Shown: in pieces, positions 1-9,290 of the stretch | Position numbering within the stretch: position 1 is the stretch's first letter | How the letters are laid out: the number at the start of each line of letters is the position of its first letter | Assembly (NCBI GenBank): GCA_021740915.1 | Contig: JAIOYW010000008.1 | Span: 62,001 to 126,000, forward strand | Length of the DNA stretch: 64,000 bases | Source: Ignavibacteriales bacterium | Lineage (GTDB): Bacteria > Bacteroidota > Ignavibacteria > Ignavibacteriales > Melioribacteraceae | Direction of reading: 5' to 3' | The notes under the pieces: generated by a model | Told to the model about the DNA's origin: nothing | Database searches by the model: none | Seen by the model: only the letters and a program-made list of their open reading frames with translations | Translations under genes and position numbers: made by a program

Positions 1-2596
1 TTTTAAGTAGTGACGCCTTATTAATATACGACAACTTGTCCTCGAAATCGGTTTCGGGTAAAACACCTGTGTCTTTTACTGAACGAAAAATGAGGTAATC
101 CATTGTAAAATCAATAGTTATCAGCGCACCCCGGTGTTTTTTCAGGTTAATAACAGAAGTATAGCTATTTGGCGGGGAGATAAGTTTTTTGAGCATTGTT
201 TTCATTTCATCTCTAATTGAGACGATATCTGTTTTGCTGATTTTATCAAGTAATATTTTTCGGATTTCCGCATACAAATTTTTGTCGCCTGCAATATACC
301 GCAATTTCAATAGCGCCTGGAACTCCCAGACCCTTGCCCGATTACAAATATATTCTTCAAAATAGTTAATATCCGGGGTAATCAATGCTCCACCGCCTTC
401 AGGTCTTAACCGGAGATCGATTTCTTTCCCCTGAAATATTTTTTTTGCTTCCGAAATTAGATCGATGGAATATTCCTGGATTTTTGAACCGGTGCCTGCA
501 TTTTGTGACAAAAAAAACAAGTCTATATCAGAACCAAACGTCATTAATTTGGAGCCATAGCTTCCAAGACCACCCACCAAAAAATTGCAATGGCAGTTAG
601 AATTTGCTATGATTTTGGAAATTCCGCTGTCAATGTATCCTGCAAGCATTTTCGAAACATTTGCAGAATCAATTAATCCGAGTGCCGCTTGGATGCTTAA
701 TATGAATTCCCATTGCTTTTGAGAAAAATTATCATAAAAATCATAAAGATTCTTAATAAAAACTTCGCGGCTGAGAAATAATTCAGCATTCGATGGCTCG
801 GTTATTAAAGCATCTATGCTTTTCTGAGAAATTTCAGCAAGCCGTAAAAAATCCTCAAAATACTTTTGATTACTAAACTCACTGTACCAGATTGATGTTA
901 ATTTTGAGTTCTGAATTACCCTGGCGAAATTATCCAGAATTAAATCCGGGCTGGCTGAAGAATTTAATTGTTTTAATAAAACCCCTTCAATTTTATTAAA
1001 AACATTTATTGTTCTGGTGTCAAACGCCTTATTCCCCATAAGTCCGACACCACTTTTTAGAAACTGGTAATTTTTGAGCGCTCTGTTTCGGTCCCGGAAT
1101 TTAATGCTGTCAGTTGTAGTGTCGCTTTCGTCATTAGTTATTCCAGGTTCTACAATTGAAAGATAAATTTTCCTGACAGCATGACGAATGCGTGTTAATT
1201 CGTTCTCGAAAGACTCTTTATCCGGGAAGCCCATGAAGCGGCCAATTTTATGCGGAATTTCACCCTCTTTTGGGATTGTATGTGTCTGTGTATCGTTCAT
1301 TAACTGAAGGTAATGTTCTATTTTCCGGAAGAAAATGTAAGAGTTTTTATAGGTTTCAGCTTCTTCTGCGGAAAGCAAATCATTTTCTTTTAGAGCCGAA
1401 ATTGCAACAAGGGAGTTTCCGGTCTTGAGACTGGGCTCTCTTCCTCCATTCAAAAGTTGTAATGCCTGAATAGAAAATTCGATATCCCTTATGCCGCCGG
1501 AAAAATGTTTTACGTCATATTCATCGCCCACGCGTCTCTCTATTGCCGCCTTCATTTTTTTTACTTGCAGCAACGGAGAACTGCTGAAGGTCGCCGGAAA
1601 AATAAAAGACTGGATATAATTGGTAAAATTTAAGTACAAATTATGATCACCACCGATATAGGAAAGTTTTAAAAGCATTTGTCTTTCCCAGTCTTCTCCC
1701 TTTGTTTCGTAATATCTAATTGTGTCTGAATAAGTTCTCGCCAATGGAGAATGTTTTCCATCCGGGCGAAGTCGGAAATCGACTCGATACAAAAAACCAT
1801 TTGGTGTAAGTTCGGTAGCGTAGCGTATGAATAAGAGAACAGTATCGTTCAGCAATTCAAAGTATTGTCGGTAATTTGCTTCTGGGATAATGTTGTTTTC
1901 ATCGAAGAATAATATAAAATCGGCGTCTGAACTATAATTTATCTCATCTCCCCCAAGTTTGCCCAAACCACAGAGGGTATATCTGTTGATAAGGTTTTCA
2001 ATTTCATATTTTGCAAGCACCTCTTGGTAACACAACTCAAAAAGTGCCGCAACTATTTCGCGGGTAATTATCGAAAGCGAGCCGGTTATTGTGAATAAGT
2101 CAGATAGTCCCAAGAGGTCTTTCATTCCAATGAGCAAAGTGTATCTGCGTTTGAAATTCCTGAGATAATTAATTCGGGTCGCATTCGATTTATAGCTGTA
2201 AACTCCTTTTTTTATTTCCTCCTTTGTTCCCTCCGCGGTAATTTCCTTTTTTAGTTTTTCATTGTCGTAAATCAGGTAAAGATATTCAGGGTTTCTGACA
2301 ATAATATCAGTCAGGTAATTACTGTTTGCTGCGAGCGTTATCAGGACTTCGGCGTGATATGGATACGCTATTATGTCGCGTAGTAAACTAACTTTATCAA
2401 AAGATGATAAAATAATACGCAGGAGGTTCGATTCAGACGAGAATGTAAAGAAATGTTTTTGTGCTTCTTTCGTAAAAAGGGAAAATAATATATCTAATTC
2501 TTCAGTTTTTAAGAATCCTTCAACTGACAAAAATATCTTGCTGATAAAGTCGTCTGTAAATCTGTATTGTGTTTCACGGACTGAATTAATGCCCAT
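1..2596 (-). CDS. glnE: Glutamate-ammonia-ligase adenylyltransferase (partial, C-terminus outside window)
   Basis: Bifunctional enzyme that adenylylates and deadenylylates glutamine synthetase to tune nitrogen assimilation. The minus-strand frame is open from the ATG at 2596 to base 1, at least 865 codons. Both nucleotidyltransferase domains are visible. The N-terminal one has GLGKLGGDEINYSSDADFI (about 1900-1980), then YRVDFRLRPDGKHSPLA and the SGGIRDIEFSIQ segment. The C-terminal one has GGLGSYGSKLMTFGSDIDL (about 510-580) and EIDLRLRPEGGG. In this family the N-terminal domain removes AMP and the C-terminal domain adds it. The family is about 950 residues, so roughly 80 residues are missing off the left edge. 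It starts 20 nt after cdsA stops. No clear Shine-Dalgarno (SD) sequence; an in-frame stop lies at 2683-2681. Confidence 0.95.
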   Translation of the reverse strand, partial: MGINSVRETQYRFTDDFISKIFLSVEGFLKTEELDILFSLFTKEAQKHFFTFSSESNLLRIILSSFDKVSLLRDIIAYPYHAEVLITLAANSNYLTDIIVRNPEYLYLIYDNEKLKKEITAEGTKEEIKKGVYSYKSNATRINYLRNFKRRYTLLIGMKDLLGLSDLFTITGSLSIITREIVAALFELCYQEVLAKYEIENLINRYTLCGLGKLGGDEINYSSDADFILFFDENNIIPEANYRQYFELLNDTVLLFIRYATELTPNGFLYRVDFRLRPDGKHSPLARTYSDTIRYYETKGEDWERQMLLKLSYIGGDHNLYLNFTNYIQSFIFPATFSSSPLLQVKKMKAAIERRVGDEYDVKHFSGGIRDIEFSIQALQLLNGGREPSLKTGNSLVAISALKENDLLSAEEAETYKNSYIFFRKIEHYLQLMNDTQTHTIPKEGEIPHKIGRFMGFPDKESFENELTRIRHAVRKIYLSIVEPGITNDESDTTTDSIKFRDRNRALKNYQFLKSGVGLMGNKAFDTRTINVFNKIEGVLLKQLNSSASPDLILDNFARVIQNSKLTSIWYSEFSNQKYFEDFLRLAEISQKSIDALITEPSNAELFLSREVFIKNLYDFYDNFSQKQWEFILSIQAALGLIDSANVSKMLAGYIDSGISKIIANSNCHCNFLVGGLGSYGSKLMTFGSDIDLFFLSQNAGTGSKIQEYSIDLISEAKKIFQGKEIDLRLRPEGGGALITPDINYFEEYICNRARVWEFQALLKLRYIAGDKNLYAEIRKILLDKISKTDIVSIRDEMKTMLKKLISPPNSYTSVINLKKHRGALITIDFTMDYLIFRSVKDTGVLPETDFEDKLSYINKASLLK

Positions 2597-2616
2597 CGAA
2601 GGCTGGCCAGAACCAG

Positions 2617-3444
2617 TTAAAAGATGTTGTGAGTGAAGTGCAGATAAAGGAAAACCGCCGGAGCAGTGAACAACAAGGAATCAAACCGGTCAAGAATTCC
2701 ACCGTGACCCGGAATTATTTGCGAAGAGTCTTTGACATTGGCGTCCCTCTTGATAAGACTTTCAACTAAATCTCCAGTCTGTCCGATTGTTCCGGCAATT
2801 ATTCCGATAGAAACCGCATCAGTCCAGGAAAGAAATTCGAGGAACCATGATTTGAAAACAATCATTGCAATCATTGAAAATACAAAACCTGCAACGGCGC
2901 CTTCCCAGCTTTTATTTGGACTAACCCGCGGGAAAAGTTTGTGTTTTCCGAATGCAACTCCAAGAAAAAATGCCGCTGAGTCGCAGACCCAAATTGTTGC
3001 CAGAATGCCAATGATCAGCAGACCCCCGTTACTGTAAACAAATTGAGACTGACCATAAAATTCGCGTAAATATATCAGGGTGGAAGGGAGAAAACCAAGA
3101 TAAAATATTGCCGTAATACTTGCTCCAATGTTATGGATTGCCGAACCATTATTGCGGAAAAGTTCGGTTAGAAAAAGAACAAGAATTATTATCAGCAGGA
3201 GCACTTCGAAAGATTTTATAAACTGAAAATAAGATTCCAAAATAATCAGTGAGATCGCAGTGATACTAACAGGAATATTTGGTCTGGAATTTTTATTCAG
3301 TGAAAGGGCTGCGTATTCCGTAAAGGAGATAATCCCGATGAGAAGGACTAATCCCAGAAAAAAATATCCCCCCAAATAACATGCACTTAGTAAAAAGGGG
3401 ATTCCGAAGACAGAAACAAGAATTCTGGTTTTTGTGTTACTCAA
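2617..3444 (-). CDS. cdsA: Phosphatidate cytidylyltransferase
   Basis: Makes CDP-diacylglycerol from phosphatidate and CTP at the inner membrane, the entry point to phospholipid synthesis. Several hydrophobic segments are followed near the C-terminus by the family signature SLIKRDANVKDSS...GHGGILDRFDS. An upstream ATG at 3474 gives 285 residues. I prefer the TTG at 3444 (275 residues), because AAGGTGA lies 8 nt before it, it overlaps the stop of the preceding gene, and the protein then begins just before the first membrane segment, as is usual for CdsA. It sits between the DUF2007 gene and glnE in one run. Confidence 0.93.
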   Translation of the reverse strand: MSNTKTRILVSVFGIPFLLSACYLGGYFFLGLVLLIGIISFTEYAALSLNKNSRPNIPVSITAISLIILESYFQFIKSFEVLLLIIILVLFLTELFRNNGSAIHNIGASITAIFYLGFLPSTLIYLREFYGQSQFVYSNGGLLIIGILATIWVCDSAAFFLGVAFGKHKLFPRVSPNKSWEGAVAGFVFSMIAMIVFKSWFLEFLSWTDAVSIGIIAGTIGQTGDLVESLIKRDANVKDSSQIIPGHGGILDRFDSLLFTAPAVFLYLHFTHNIF

Positions 3445-3775
3445 TACCCGAATCACCTTTGTAAATATTCTCAATCAATGCTATTGCCCCGGTCACATCT
3501 TTTTTCTTGACCATCAATTTGACCACAGCAAGTCCGCCTACACCAGGATAAACATGATCTTTCTGTGCCAGAATAAGCGCGGAAATTCCGCCGGATTCGA
3601 GATTGTCTTTCAGCATCTGGGCTTCATACTCTTCACTAAGAGTTTTGATAATAACCCAATCGGCAGGCGTAGTCAGCTTGCCAGCGAATTCATCCACAGG
3701 AATCAGCCTGGTACCACAATCCGGGCAATCAGTGATTTCATCAATATATTCATACTCACATTTCGGACAAATCAT
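3437..3775 (-). CDS. Zinc-ribbon protein with DUF2007 domain
   Basis: Small cytoplasmic protein of 112 residues. The N-terminus carries a zinc ribbon (CPKC near residue 3 and CPDC near residue 18). The C-terminal two thirds match the DUF2007 'putative signal transducing' fold: an alternating pattern around EEYEAQMLKDNLESGGI and a GGLAVVKLMVKKKDVTGA end. The function of this family is unknown. The ATG is preceded by GGAGGAGCAG. Its 5' end overlaps the CPBP protease gene by 20 nt and its 3' end overlaps the TTG start of cdsA, so the three are probably translationally coupled. Confidence 0.8.
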   Translation of the reverse strand: MICPKCEYEYIDEITDCPDCGTRLIPVDEFAGKLTTPADWVIIKTLSEEYEAQMLKDNLESGGISALILAQKDHVYPGVGGLAVVKLMVKKKDVTGAIALIENIYKGDSGIE

Positions 3776-4727
3776 CTGCTCCTCCAGTGTTTTTGGAATA
3801 TTGATTGTTAATAAATAGAATTATTAAGCCAAATGCAAGCGAAAAGCCGACGAACAGTGATATAATAATGCTCAAATCTTCGGTTGGGGGTGACATCTGC
3901 GTTTCAATGAGAGAATTGTCATCCAGAAAATAGTAGAAAATTAGAGAAACGAAGTTGTTTGTGAAATGAAGTATCATTGGAATAATAATTGTTCCCGATC
4001 TATAGTATGAATAGCCGAGAAAAACCCCAAGAAATATCAGAGGCAGCAGCCCATAAGGATTAAAGTGTATGAGTGCGAATAATAACCCGGTGATTAGTGC
4101 GCTTTTGAAAGGAGAAAGCCGGAATTGAAAACTGCTTTGTATAAAGCCGCGAAACAAGACTTCTTCACAGAGGGCGGGCGTAACTGCAATAACAACGGCA
4201 ACGAATGATAATTCGAAAATTGAATTCGACTTTAAAAATATTTCATATGACCCGGAGAGGGATTTATCAAGAAGATCCAGCGCCTCTTTTAAGGACTTAA
4301 TTGTTGATGAATTTTCCGCCAGGTTGTGAATTAAATATGATTGTAATTCAACGTAGTATTGAAAAAGCGGCATTAAAAGGGCAAGAGCGACGATAAAGAA
4401 CAGAATTTCCCGGACAGCAGGCAGACGAAATTTTAAGATAAAACCCACATCCTGATATATTACTTTTGCAAGGATTAAAGCGGGGGCAAGTAAAAACAAA
4501 ATCTGAGAGGCTATTTGCAGAAGTCTCAGTGCATTTTTATCAGCCTTTTCGAAATCCAAACCAGTGATGGCAATAGTCAGAAGCCCGCCGCCGATAAAAT
4601 ATAGAAGCATGACTCCAAAAACACCTAAGAATGCTGCAGCAAATGGTGAAATCAAAGGGTTTTGCGGAGAAACCACCCTGTACCTTTTAAGTTGGTCGTC
4701 GTTTGGGTTGAAATTATCGTTTTGCAT
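3756..4727 (-). CDS. CPBP-family intramembrane glutamic endopeptidase
   Basis: Multi-spanning membrane protein (323 residues) of the type II CAAX protease/ABI (CPBP) family. The conserved motifs are present in order: EExxxR as CEEVLFRGF (E188, E189), FxxxH as FALIHF (H221) and HxxxN as HFTNN (H254). Glutamates and histidines of these motifs form the active site in characterised members. About eight hydrophobic segments are visible. The substrate cannot be predicted. The first 25 residues are polar and probably cytoplasmic. Overlaps the DUF2007 gene downstream. Confidence 0.88.
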   Translation of the reverse strand: MQNDNFNPNDDQLKRYRVVSPQNPLISPFAAAFLGVFGVMLLYFIGGGLLTIAITGLDFEKADKNALRLLQIASQILFLLAPALILAKVIYQDVGFILKFRLPAVREILFFIVALALLMPLFQYYVELQSYLIHNLAENSSTIKSLKEALDLLDKSLSGSYEIFLKSNSIFELSFVAVVIAVTPALCEEVLFRGFIQSSFQFRLSPFKSALITGLLFALIHFNPYGLLPLIFLGVFLGYSYYRSGTIIIPMILHFTNNFVSLIFYYFLDDNSLIETQMSPPTEDLSIIISLFVGFSLAFGLIILFINNQYSKNTGGADDLSEM

Positions 4728-4782
4728 TTACAGTTTTCAGGTTTGAATAATTCTTCAATCAATGAAAATTAATAATAAAGGG

Positions 4783-5565
4783 TTATTTTTTTGACGAGGG
4801 TACACCAGCCAATCCCTCATACTCAATCAGTTCTGCATCGATTGATCCGATTATAACTTTTGTTTTTACTTTTATGGGAACTTTCAGTTCATCATCACTA
4901 AGCCAGATATAAATACTCCCCTCATTTTTAAAGAGTCCGCCCTCAACAACCAGCGGTTCAACAATGATGCACTCAAATTTTCCCGCTTCCACCTCGATGG
5001 TCTCTTTTCCATGATATACTACCTCAAGTGGAAATACTTTGTCCTTATAAAAATTCTCAAGCCTGAAACTCTCACCTTTTTTTAGAGATTTGTAATCATA
5101 AATTCTTGCAAAATAGAAAGCGGAAATTATATCATGAACATATTGGGGAATCTCATAATCACCCTGAGGAGTCTTTGCTTTTCCTTTTCTGTGATCAAAA
5201 AAAGCCGAGAAATCTCTGGAGTAATTTCCTTCTCTGATATGCTGTTCAAATCTCCAGGGAAAGATACCAGCCTGATCCACATACGTTTCATACCTGTCCC
5301 GGACCTTAAAAAACGGATCAAAAGTTGAAACCGAATTAACACGGAAAGTAATATGAAAAGCATCTCTGCCGGCTATCCTTTTTGCTGAAGGAATAGCCAT
5401 TTCTGCTACACCGGCTGTGATAAATCCATACTTAATTGCGAATGTAAGTTTTTCACCTATTTTAAACGAATTATTGGTGAGTTTTCTGAATTCCGGCGTA
5501 TTTCCTTCAACTGCGGTCAGAAGCAAAATTCCCCAGACAACGAGTACCCGCATATGTTTAACCAT
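4783..5565 (-). CDS. Exported DUF3108 domain protein
   Basis: A 260-residue protein with a signal peptide (hydrophobic VLVVWGILLLTAVEG near residues 7-21) followed by a DUF3108-like body: GEKLTFAIKYGFITAGVAEMAI at the start, a RYETYVDQAG...PWRFEQH segment, and C-terminal EVEAGKFECIIVEP and IYIWLSDDELKVPIKVKTK. DUF3108 proteins are periplasmic or outer-membrane proteins of unknown role in Bacteroidota and Proteobacteria. The start at 5565 lies 3 nt after the GT9 stop, with GGGACG upstream. Linkage to the GT9 gene suggests a role in envelope polysaccharide or LPS, but that is inference. Confidence 0.8.
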   Translation of the reverse strand: MVKHMRVLVVWGILLLTAVEGNTPEFRKLTNNSFKIGEKLTFAIKYGFITAGVAEMAIPSAKRIAGRDAFHITFRVNSVSTFDPFFKVRDRYETYVDQAGIFPWRFEQHIREGNYSRDFSAFFDHRKGKAKTPQGDYEIPQYVHDIISAFYFARIYDYKSLKKGESFRLENFYKDKVFPLEVVYHGKETIEVEAGKFECIIVEPLVVEGGLFKNEGSIYIWLSDDELKVPIKVKTKVIIGSIDAELIEYEGLAGVPSSKK

Positions 5566-5568
5566 TTT

Positions 5569-6612
5569 TTAACGTCCCATATTCAGTTGGAAGACTAATT
5601 TTTTAATGCTCTCATGTACGCGATCGATGTTGATAGAATTCATACAATTTAATTCTTCGCATTGTTTCCTTGTGCAATTACTGCATTCTATCTCAGGCAT
5701 AAAAATAGTCTTTTTTTCTGTATAGGGTCCCCATCTTTCCGGCGAACATTGAATAATTTTTGGGTAGAATCCGACAACAAATTTGTTCAGTGCTGCTGCA
5801 AGATGTATTGGGCCGGTTGAATTTGCAACGAGGATATCACAGAAAGAGATTGCAGCAAGTAACTCTGATATTGTTGCTGTTCCGCTGAGGTTAATAATGC
5901 TGTCATTAGTTTTAAGCCTTTGGCAAAGGTCGGTTTCTGCTTCAGAACCAGTCAGAATAATGTTGCAATTCAGATCTGCACAGTTCGAAATCAATTGTTT
6001 CATTTTTTCCTCAGGCAGATCAACAGCACTTCCACCGCTCCCGGGATGAAAGCAGAGGGTCGCCTTTTTCTCATCCCATCCTGAAGAAAGCAGCAGGTTT
6101 CGAATTTCTGTGGTTGAACCGGATTTTAAGCTTAAACCGGAATATTCATATAGTGAATCTATTTCCGGCTTTTCAATTCCAAGCGGCTTCAGAAGATTCA
6201 GGTTGTAAACAAGTTCATGTTTCTCTGCAGTCTTGCGGTGCTCAAAAACCCTTCGATTAAAAAAGAAGGAATACCAGCGATATCCGGTGCCAATTCTTAC
6301 AGGAATTCCGGCGAAGAAAACCAATAAAGAATTCAGAAGACTTGGTGAGAATAAAACAGCGGCTGAAAATTTATATTTCTGAATTCTTCGCACTTCATCA
6401 AAGAAGTCCAATAGATTTTTAATCTGTGCGCTGATAATCAGATTATCTATTTGTTGATTATCAGCAAGCAGACTGCTAGTATATTCTTTAAGATAAAACG
6501 ATACTGAACAACCCGGGATATTTTCTTTAATAACTTTCACCGCCGGCGACGTGAGTACCAGATCGCCAATCCGGTCAGTTCTTATCAGGAGGACATTATC
6601 AGCGGGAGACAT
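5569..6612 (-). CDS. Glycosyltransferase family 9 (heptosyltransferase-like)
   Basis: Member of the ADP-heptose:LPS heptosyltransferase (GT9) family, which transfers sugars to lipid A core at the cytoplasmic face of the inner membrane. Visible hallmarks are N-terminal VLLIRTDRIGDLVLTSPAV, CFHPGSGGSAVDLP in the middle, and a C-terminal nucleotide-sugar site with VANSTGPIHLAAAL. A longer reading frame begins at 6669. I choose the ATG at 6612 because AAGGATA precedes it and the family pattern begins there, giving 347 residues and a 14-nt overlap with the glycosylase gene. A cysteine group near the C-terminus (CSNC...CEELNC) is seen in many GT9 proteins. Confidence 0.88.
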   Translation of the reverse strand: MSPADNVLLIRTDRIGDLVLTSPAVKVIKENIPGCSVSFYLKEYTSSLLADNQQIDNLIISAQIKNLLDFFDEVRRIQKYKFSAAVLFSPSLLNSLLVFFAGIPVRIGTGYRWYSFFFNRRVFEHRKTAEKHELVYNLNLLKPLGIEKPEIDSLYEYSGLSLKSGSTTEIRNLLLSSGWDEKKATLCFHPGSGGSAVDLPEEKMKQLISNCADLNCNIILTGSEAETDLCQRLKTNDSIINLSGTATISELLAAISFCDILVANSTGPIHLAAALNKFVVGFYPKIIQCSPERWGPYTEKKTIFMPEIECSNCTRKQCEELNCMNSINIDRVHESIKKLVFQLNMGR

Positions 6613-7204
6613 ATTCACTATCCTTGACAAGGAATCTCCATTTGAATTCCTTCGATTTCGAAATACCAATCCTTTCCGTCTGCAAATATTCGATATTTTC
6701 TGAAGGATTTTGTTCGGCTATAAATAGGTTATCGCCAAATAAACTCTTTCCATTGTTTGAATTGTCAATATTAAATGCCTTACAAATCTTGCCGGGTCCA
6801 TTCAGTAATTTTCTGTCATCGGTTATCGGAAATTTTCTTTTTGAGTATTTCCACCTGTTTTCTTGCATCAATTTGATTCCGGAGAGGGGCTGCATTGATC
6901 TGATGAGTACGGCTTCGCCAATGCCTTCTTGTCCGGTTACAATATTAACGCAAAAATGATTACCATAAATAAAATACACGTAAATTACTCCGCCTTCCTG
7001 GAACATTGCCCCATTTCTATTAGTTCTTCCCTTGAACGAGTGCGATGCCTCGTCAATTATTCCGCAATATGCTTCAGTTTCAGTAATAATTCCGGCAAGA
7101 TATTCGTTTTTGTCTTTTTTAACAAATAATTTTCCCAATAGATCGGGTGCAATTTCAATAGCATTTCTGGTGAAAAATTCTTTCCGGTCGATTTTTCTGA
7201 ACAT
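6599..7204 (-). CDS. DNA-3-methyladenine glycosylase (AAG/MPG type)
   Basis: Base-excision repair enzyme that removes alkylated and deaminated purines. At 201 residues it matches the bacterial AAG family length. Motifs seen are AIEIAPDLLGKLFV, the catalytic ITETEAYCG stretch with the active-site glutamate, DEASHSFKGRTNRNGAMFQ, VIYVYFIYGNHFCVNIVT, the EAVLIRSMQPL block and LLNGPGKICKAF. The gene ends inside the GT9 gene (14-nt overlap). Its product is unrelated to its neighbours, so it is probably just carried in the run. Confidence 0.93.
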   Translation of the reverse strand: MFRKIDRKEFFTRNAIEIAPDLLGKLFVKKDKNEYLAGIITETEAYCGIIDEASHSFKGRTNRNGAMFQEGGVIYVYFIYGNHFCVNIVTGQEGIGEAVLIRSMQPLSGIKLMQENRWKYSKRKFPITDDRKLLNGPGKICKAFNIDNSNNGKSLFGDNLFIAEQNPSENIEYLQTERIGISKSKEFKWRFLVKDSEYVSR

Positions 7205-7247
7205 AAAGTTTATTACCGGTTATTAGGCAAGATACAAAATTTGAGGA

Positions 7248-7802
7248 TTATTCCGGAGAAATAGATTTTAAGAGTTTATCAAAATACTGACGTTTTTCTG
7301 GGTTGCGCAACTGAAGTTCTTTCAAGATTTCGGTAGCTTCAGCTATTTTCCCCTGATTCGCAAGTATTTTAGCATAAGTTTCTGTATAAATTAGATTGGT
7401 TTTTTGGGGCTTAAAAGGAATATCAATCTCCTGATCTGCCTGGAAATCTTCAGTGGGATTTACCTGAGGTTCATTGGAAGCCACAGGGCTGTTAATTTCC
7501 TTGATCTCATTTATCCTGGTTGAATAATAATTATAGGTAGATGTTGGATAAATCAGGTTTTTGTGGTCTTCCAATATCTTTTCCGATTCCCTGTACATTC
7601 CAAGATGCGCCAGGCATAAAGAATAGATAATATGAGCAGTAAGGTAATCCGGAAAGAGTGTCAGTCCTTTTTCAAGAATTTCTTTAGCCTCGCCAAACCG
7701 CCCTTCACTTAAAAGGCGGTCGGCATAAAAGGCAAATTTGGGGGATTTGTTGTCTAATTCATAGATTATGGAAAAAAGGGCGCTATCTTTTTCGCTAACC
7801 AT
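7248..7802 (-). CDS. TPR-repeat protein
   Basis: A 184-residue soluble protein without a signal peptide. Two tetratricopeptide-like units lie near residues 20-80 (GRFGEAKEILEKGLTLFPDY, AHLGMYRESEKILEDHKNL) and another near 145-175 (ANQGKIAEATEILKELQLRNP), separated by an acidic, probably disordered linker. Such proteins act as scaffolds. It follows the GT2 gene by 2 nt, so it may serve that membrane glycosyltransferase; this is inference. Confidence 0.75.
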   Translation of the reverse strand: MVSEKDSALFSIIYELDNKSPKFAFYADRLLSEGRFGEAKEILEKGLTLFPDYLTAHIIYSLCLAHLGMYRESEKILEDHKNLIYPTSTYNYYSTRINEIKEINSPVASNEPQVNPTEDFQADQEIDIPFKPQKTNLIYTETYAKILANQGKIAEATEILKELQLRNPEKRQYFDKLLKSISPE

Positions 7803-7804
7803 AC

Positions 7805-9277
7805 TTAAGCAGTTTTGTGCTTTGTCGAAAAAGTGTTCTTTAATGATAAAATTGATACTGACAGAAATCCCAGGAAGAACATCATCTGAAAAGGAAGCGA
7901 AGCAATTTCAAGAAAATAAAGGGAGCCAGCCACACCAATTGCACAGTAACTTGCAAGCAGTAATTCAACGAAAGCTGATTTGTCAATCTTGGTGGTTTTA
8001 TGGTATTTGTTCTTTTTGAAATCGTCTGTCTTATCCACAATTTTATATTTTGGTGTTCTTACGAACTCACTCTTACGGCTCATTAATCCTTCAATCACTG
8101 CCCTCGAATTGTTTAAAGCAAACCCCATGCTCCCGGCCATAAAAAGAGGAAAAAGAACTATCTTTTTTCGCCAGTCAGAGTAAACGTCCCGTTGAGCATA
8201 AAGATAAAATAAAAACGAGCTTATAAAAGCCATAACAAATACAGACATGTAATTAAAAAACCCGTCATAAGGACCGGCGTTCTTAATAAAGATCAAAGGA
8301 ACATTCAGAATTCCGGCAAGCAGAATAAATGGAAAAACAATATTATTCGTCAGGTGAAATGTTGACTGCAATTTAATTCTAAGGGGAAGTTTGGTTTTCC
8401 AAACAAGCGGAAGAATTTTTTTTGCTGTTTCAATAGCGCCCTTAGTCCATCTGAATTGCTGTGCTTTAAGTGCATTCATTTCAGCGGGCAATTCTGCGGG
8501 AGTTGTGAAGTCGCGGAGGTAGACAAAGCGCCAGCCCTTAAGCTGAGCTCTGTAACTGAGATCCAGATCTTCAGTGATCGTGTCATCCTGCCAGTTCCCG
8601 GCGTCTTCGATGCATTCTTTTCTCCAAACTCCGCCTGTGCCGTTAAAATTAATAAAAAAACCGGCGCGGTTTCTTACAGTCTGCTCAATAACAAAATGAC
8701 CGTTAAGAGCCAAAGCTTGTATTTTAGTTAAGATTGAATATTCTTCATTAAGATGTTCCCAGCGGCTTTGAACCATGCCTATCGAAGGGTCATTAAAATA
8801 GCGTAATGTGTTTTTAAGAAAATCAGCTTTTGGAACAAAGTCAGCATCGAATATGGCTATATATTCACCCTTGGCAGTTTTAAGCCCTTCTTTTAATGCT
8901 CCGGCTTTGTATCCCTGGCGATTTTCTCTTCTGAAATGAACTATGTCAAATCCCAGATCTTGTTTCTCTTTAACTTTTTTGGCAACTACCTGAACAGTTT
9001 CATCGGTTGAGTCATCAAGAACTTGTATTTCCAGCAATTCTTTTGGATAATCAATCTCGCAAACAGCATCAATCAGTCTGTCCGAAACATAAAGTTCATT
9101 AAACAATGGAAGCTGTATAGTGACTTTTTTCTCGGGAACAAAAGATTCAAGAGGTTTGGGTTCGTTTTTAAGATATTTACGGTGATAGTAAATCATTATA
9201 AAGCCGTGCGAACCGAACACAAAAAGCACGGTTAGTGAAACAATATAGGTTATTAAAACAATTTCATCAAAAATCAT
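7805..9277 (-). CDS. Membrane glycosyltransferase family 2 (cellulose-synthase-like)
   Basis: Processive-type GT2 enzyme of about 490 residues. An N-terminal membrane helix (about residues 5-28) is followed by a cytoplasmic GT-A domain with DDSTDET, the metal-binding DAD (FDADFVP), the TEDLDLS acceptor motif and QQFRWTKG (QxxRW). Four or so C-terminal membrane helices follow. This order matches the cellulose synthase/glucosylceramide-type group; the sugar and product cannot be told from sequence. The ATG at 9307 is the longest start, but AGGAG at 9292-9288 favours the ATG at 9277. Placement next to an LptE-like gene suggests envelope glycan or glycolipid synthesis. Confidence 0.88.
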   Translation of the reverse strand: MIFDEIVLITYIVSLTVLFVFGSHGFIMIYYHRKYLKNEPKPLESFVPEKKVTIQLPLFNELYVSDRLIDAVCEIDYPKELLEIQVLDDSTDETVQVVAKKVKEKQDLGFDIVHFRRENRQGYKAGALKEGLKTAKGEYIAIFDADFVPKADFLKNTLRYFNDPSIGMVQSRWEHLNEEYSILTKIQALALNGHFVIEQTVRNRAGFFINFNGTGGVWRKECIEDAGNWQDDTITEDLDLSYRAQLKGWRFVYLRDFTTPAELPAEMNALKAQQFRWTKGAIETAKKILPLVWKTKLPLRIKLQSTFHLTNNIVFPFILLAGILNVPLIFIKNAGPYDGFFNYMSVFVMAFISSFLFYLYAQRDVYSDWRKKIVLFPLFMAGSMGFALNNSRAVIEGLMSRKSEFVRTPKYKIVDKTDDFKKNKYHKTTKIDKSAFVELLLASYCAIGVAGSLYFLEIASLPFQMMFFLGFLSVSILSLKNTFSTKHKTA

Positions 9278-9290
9278 TTTCTTTTGGCTC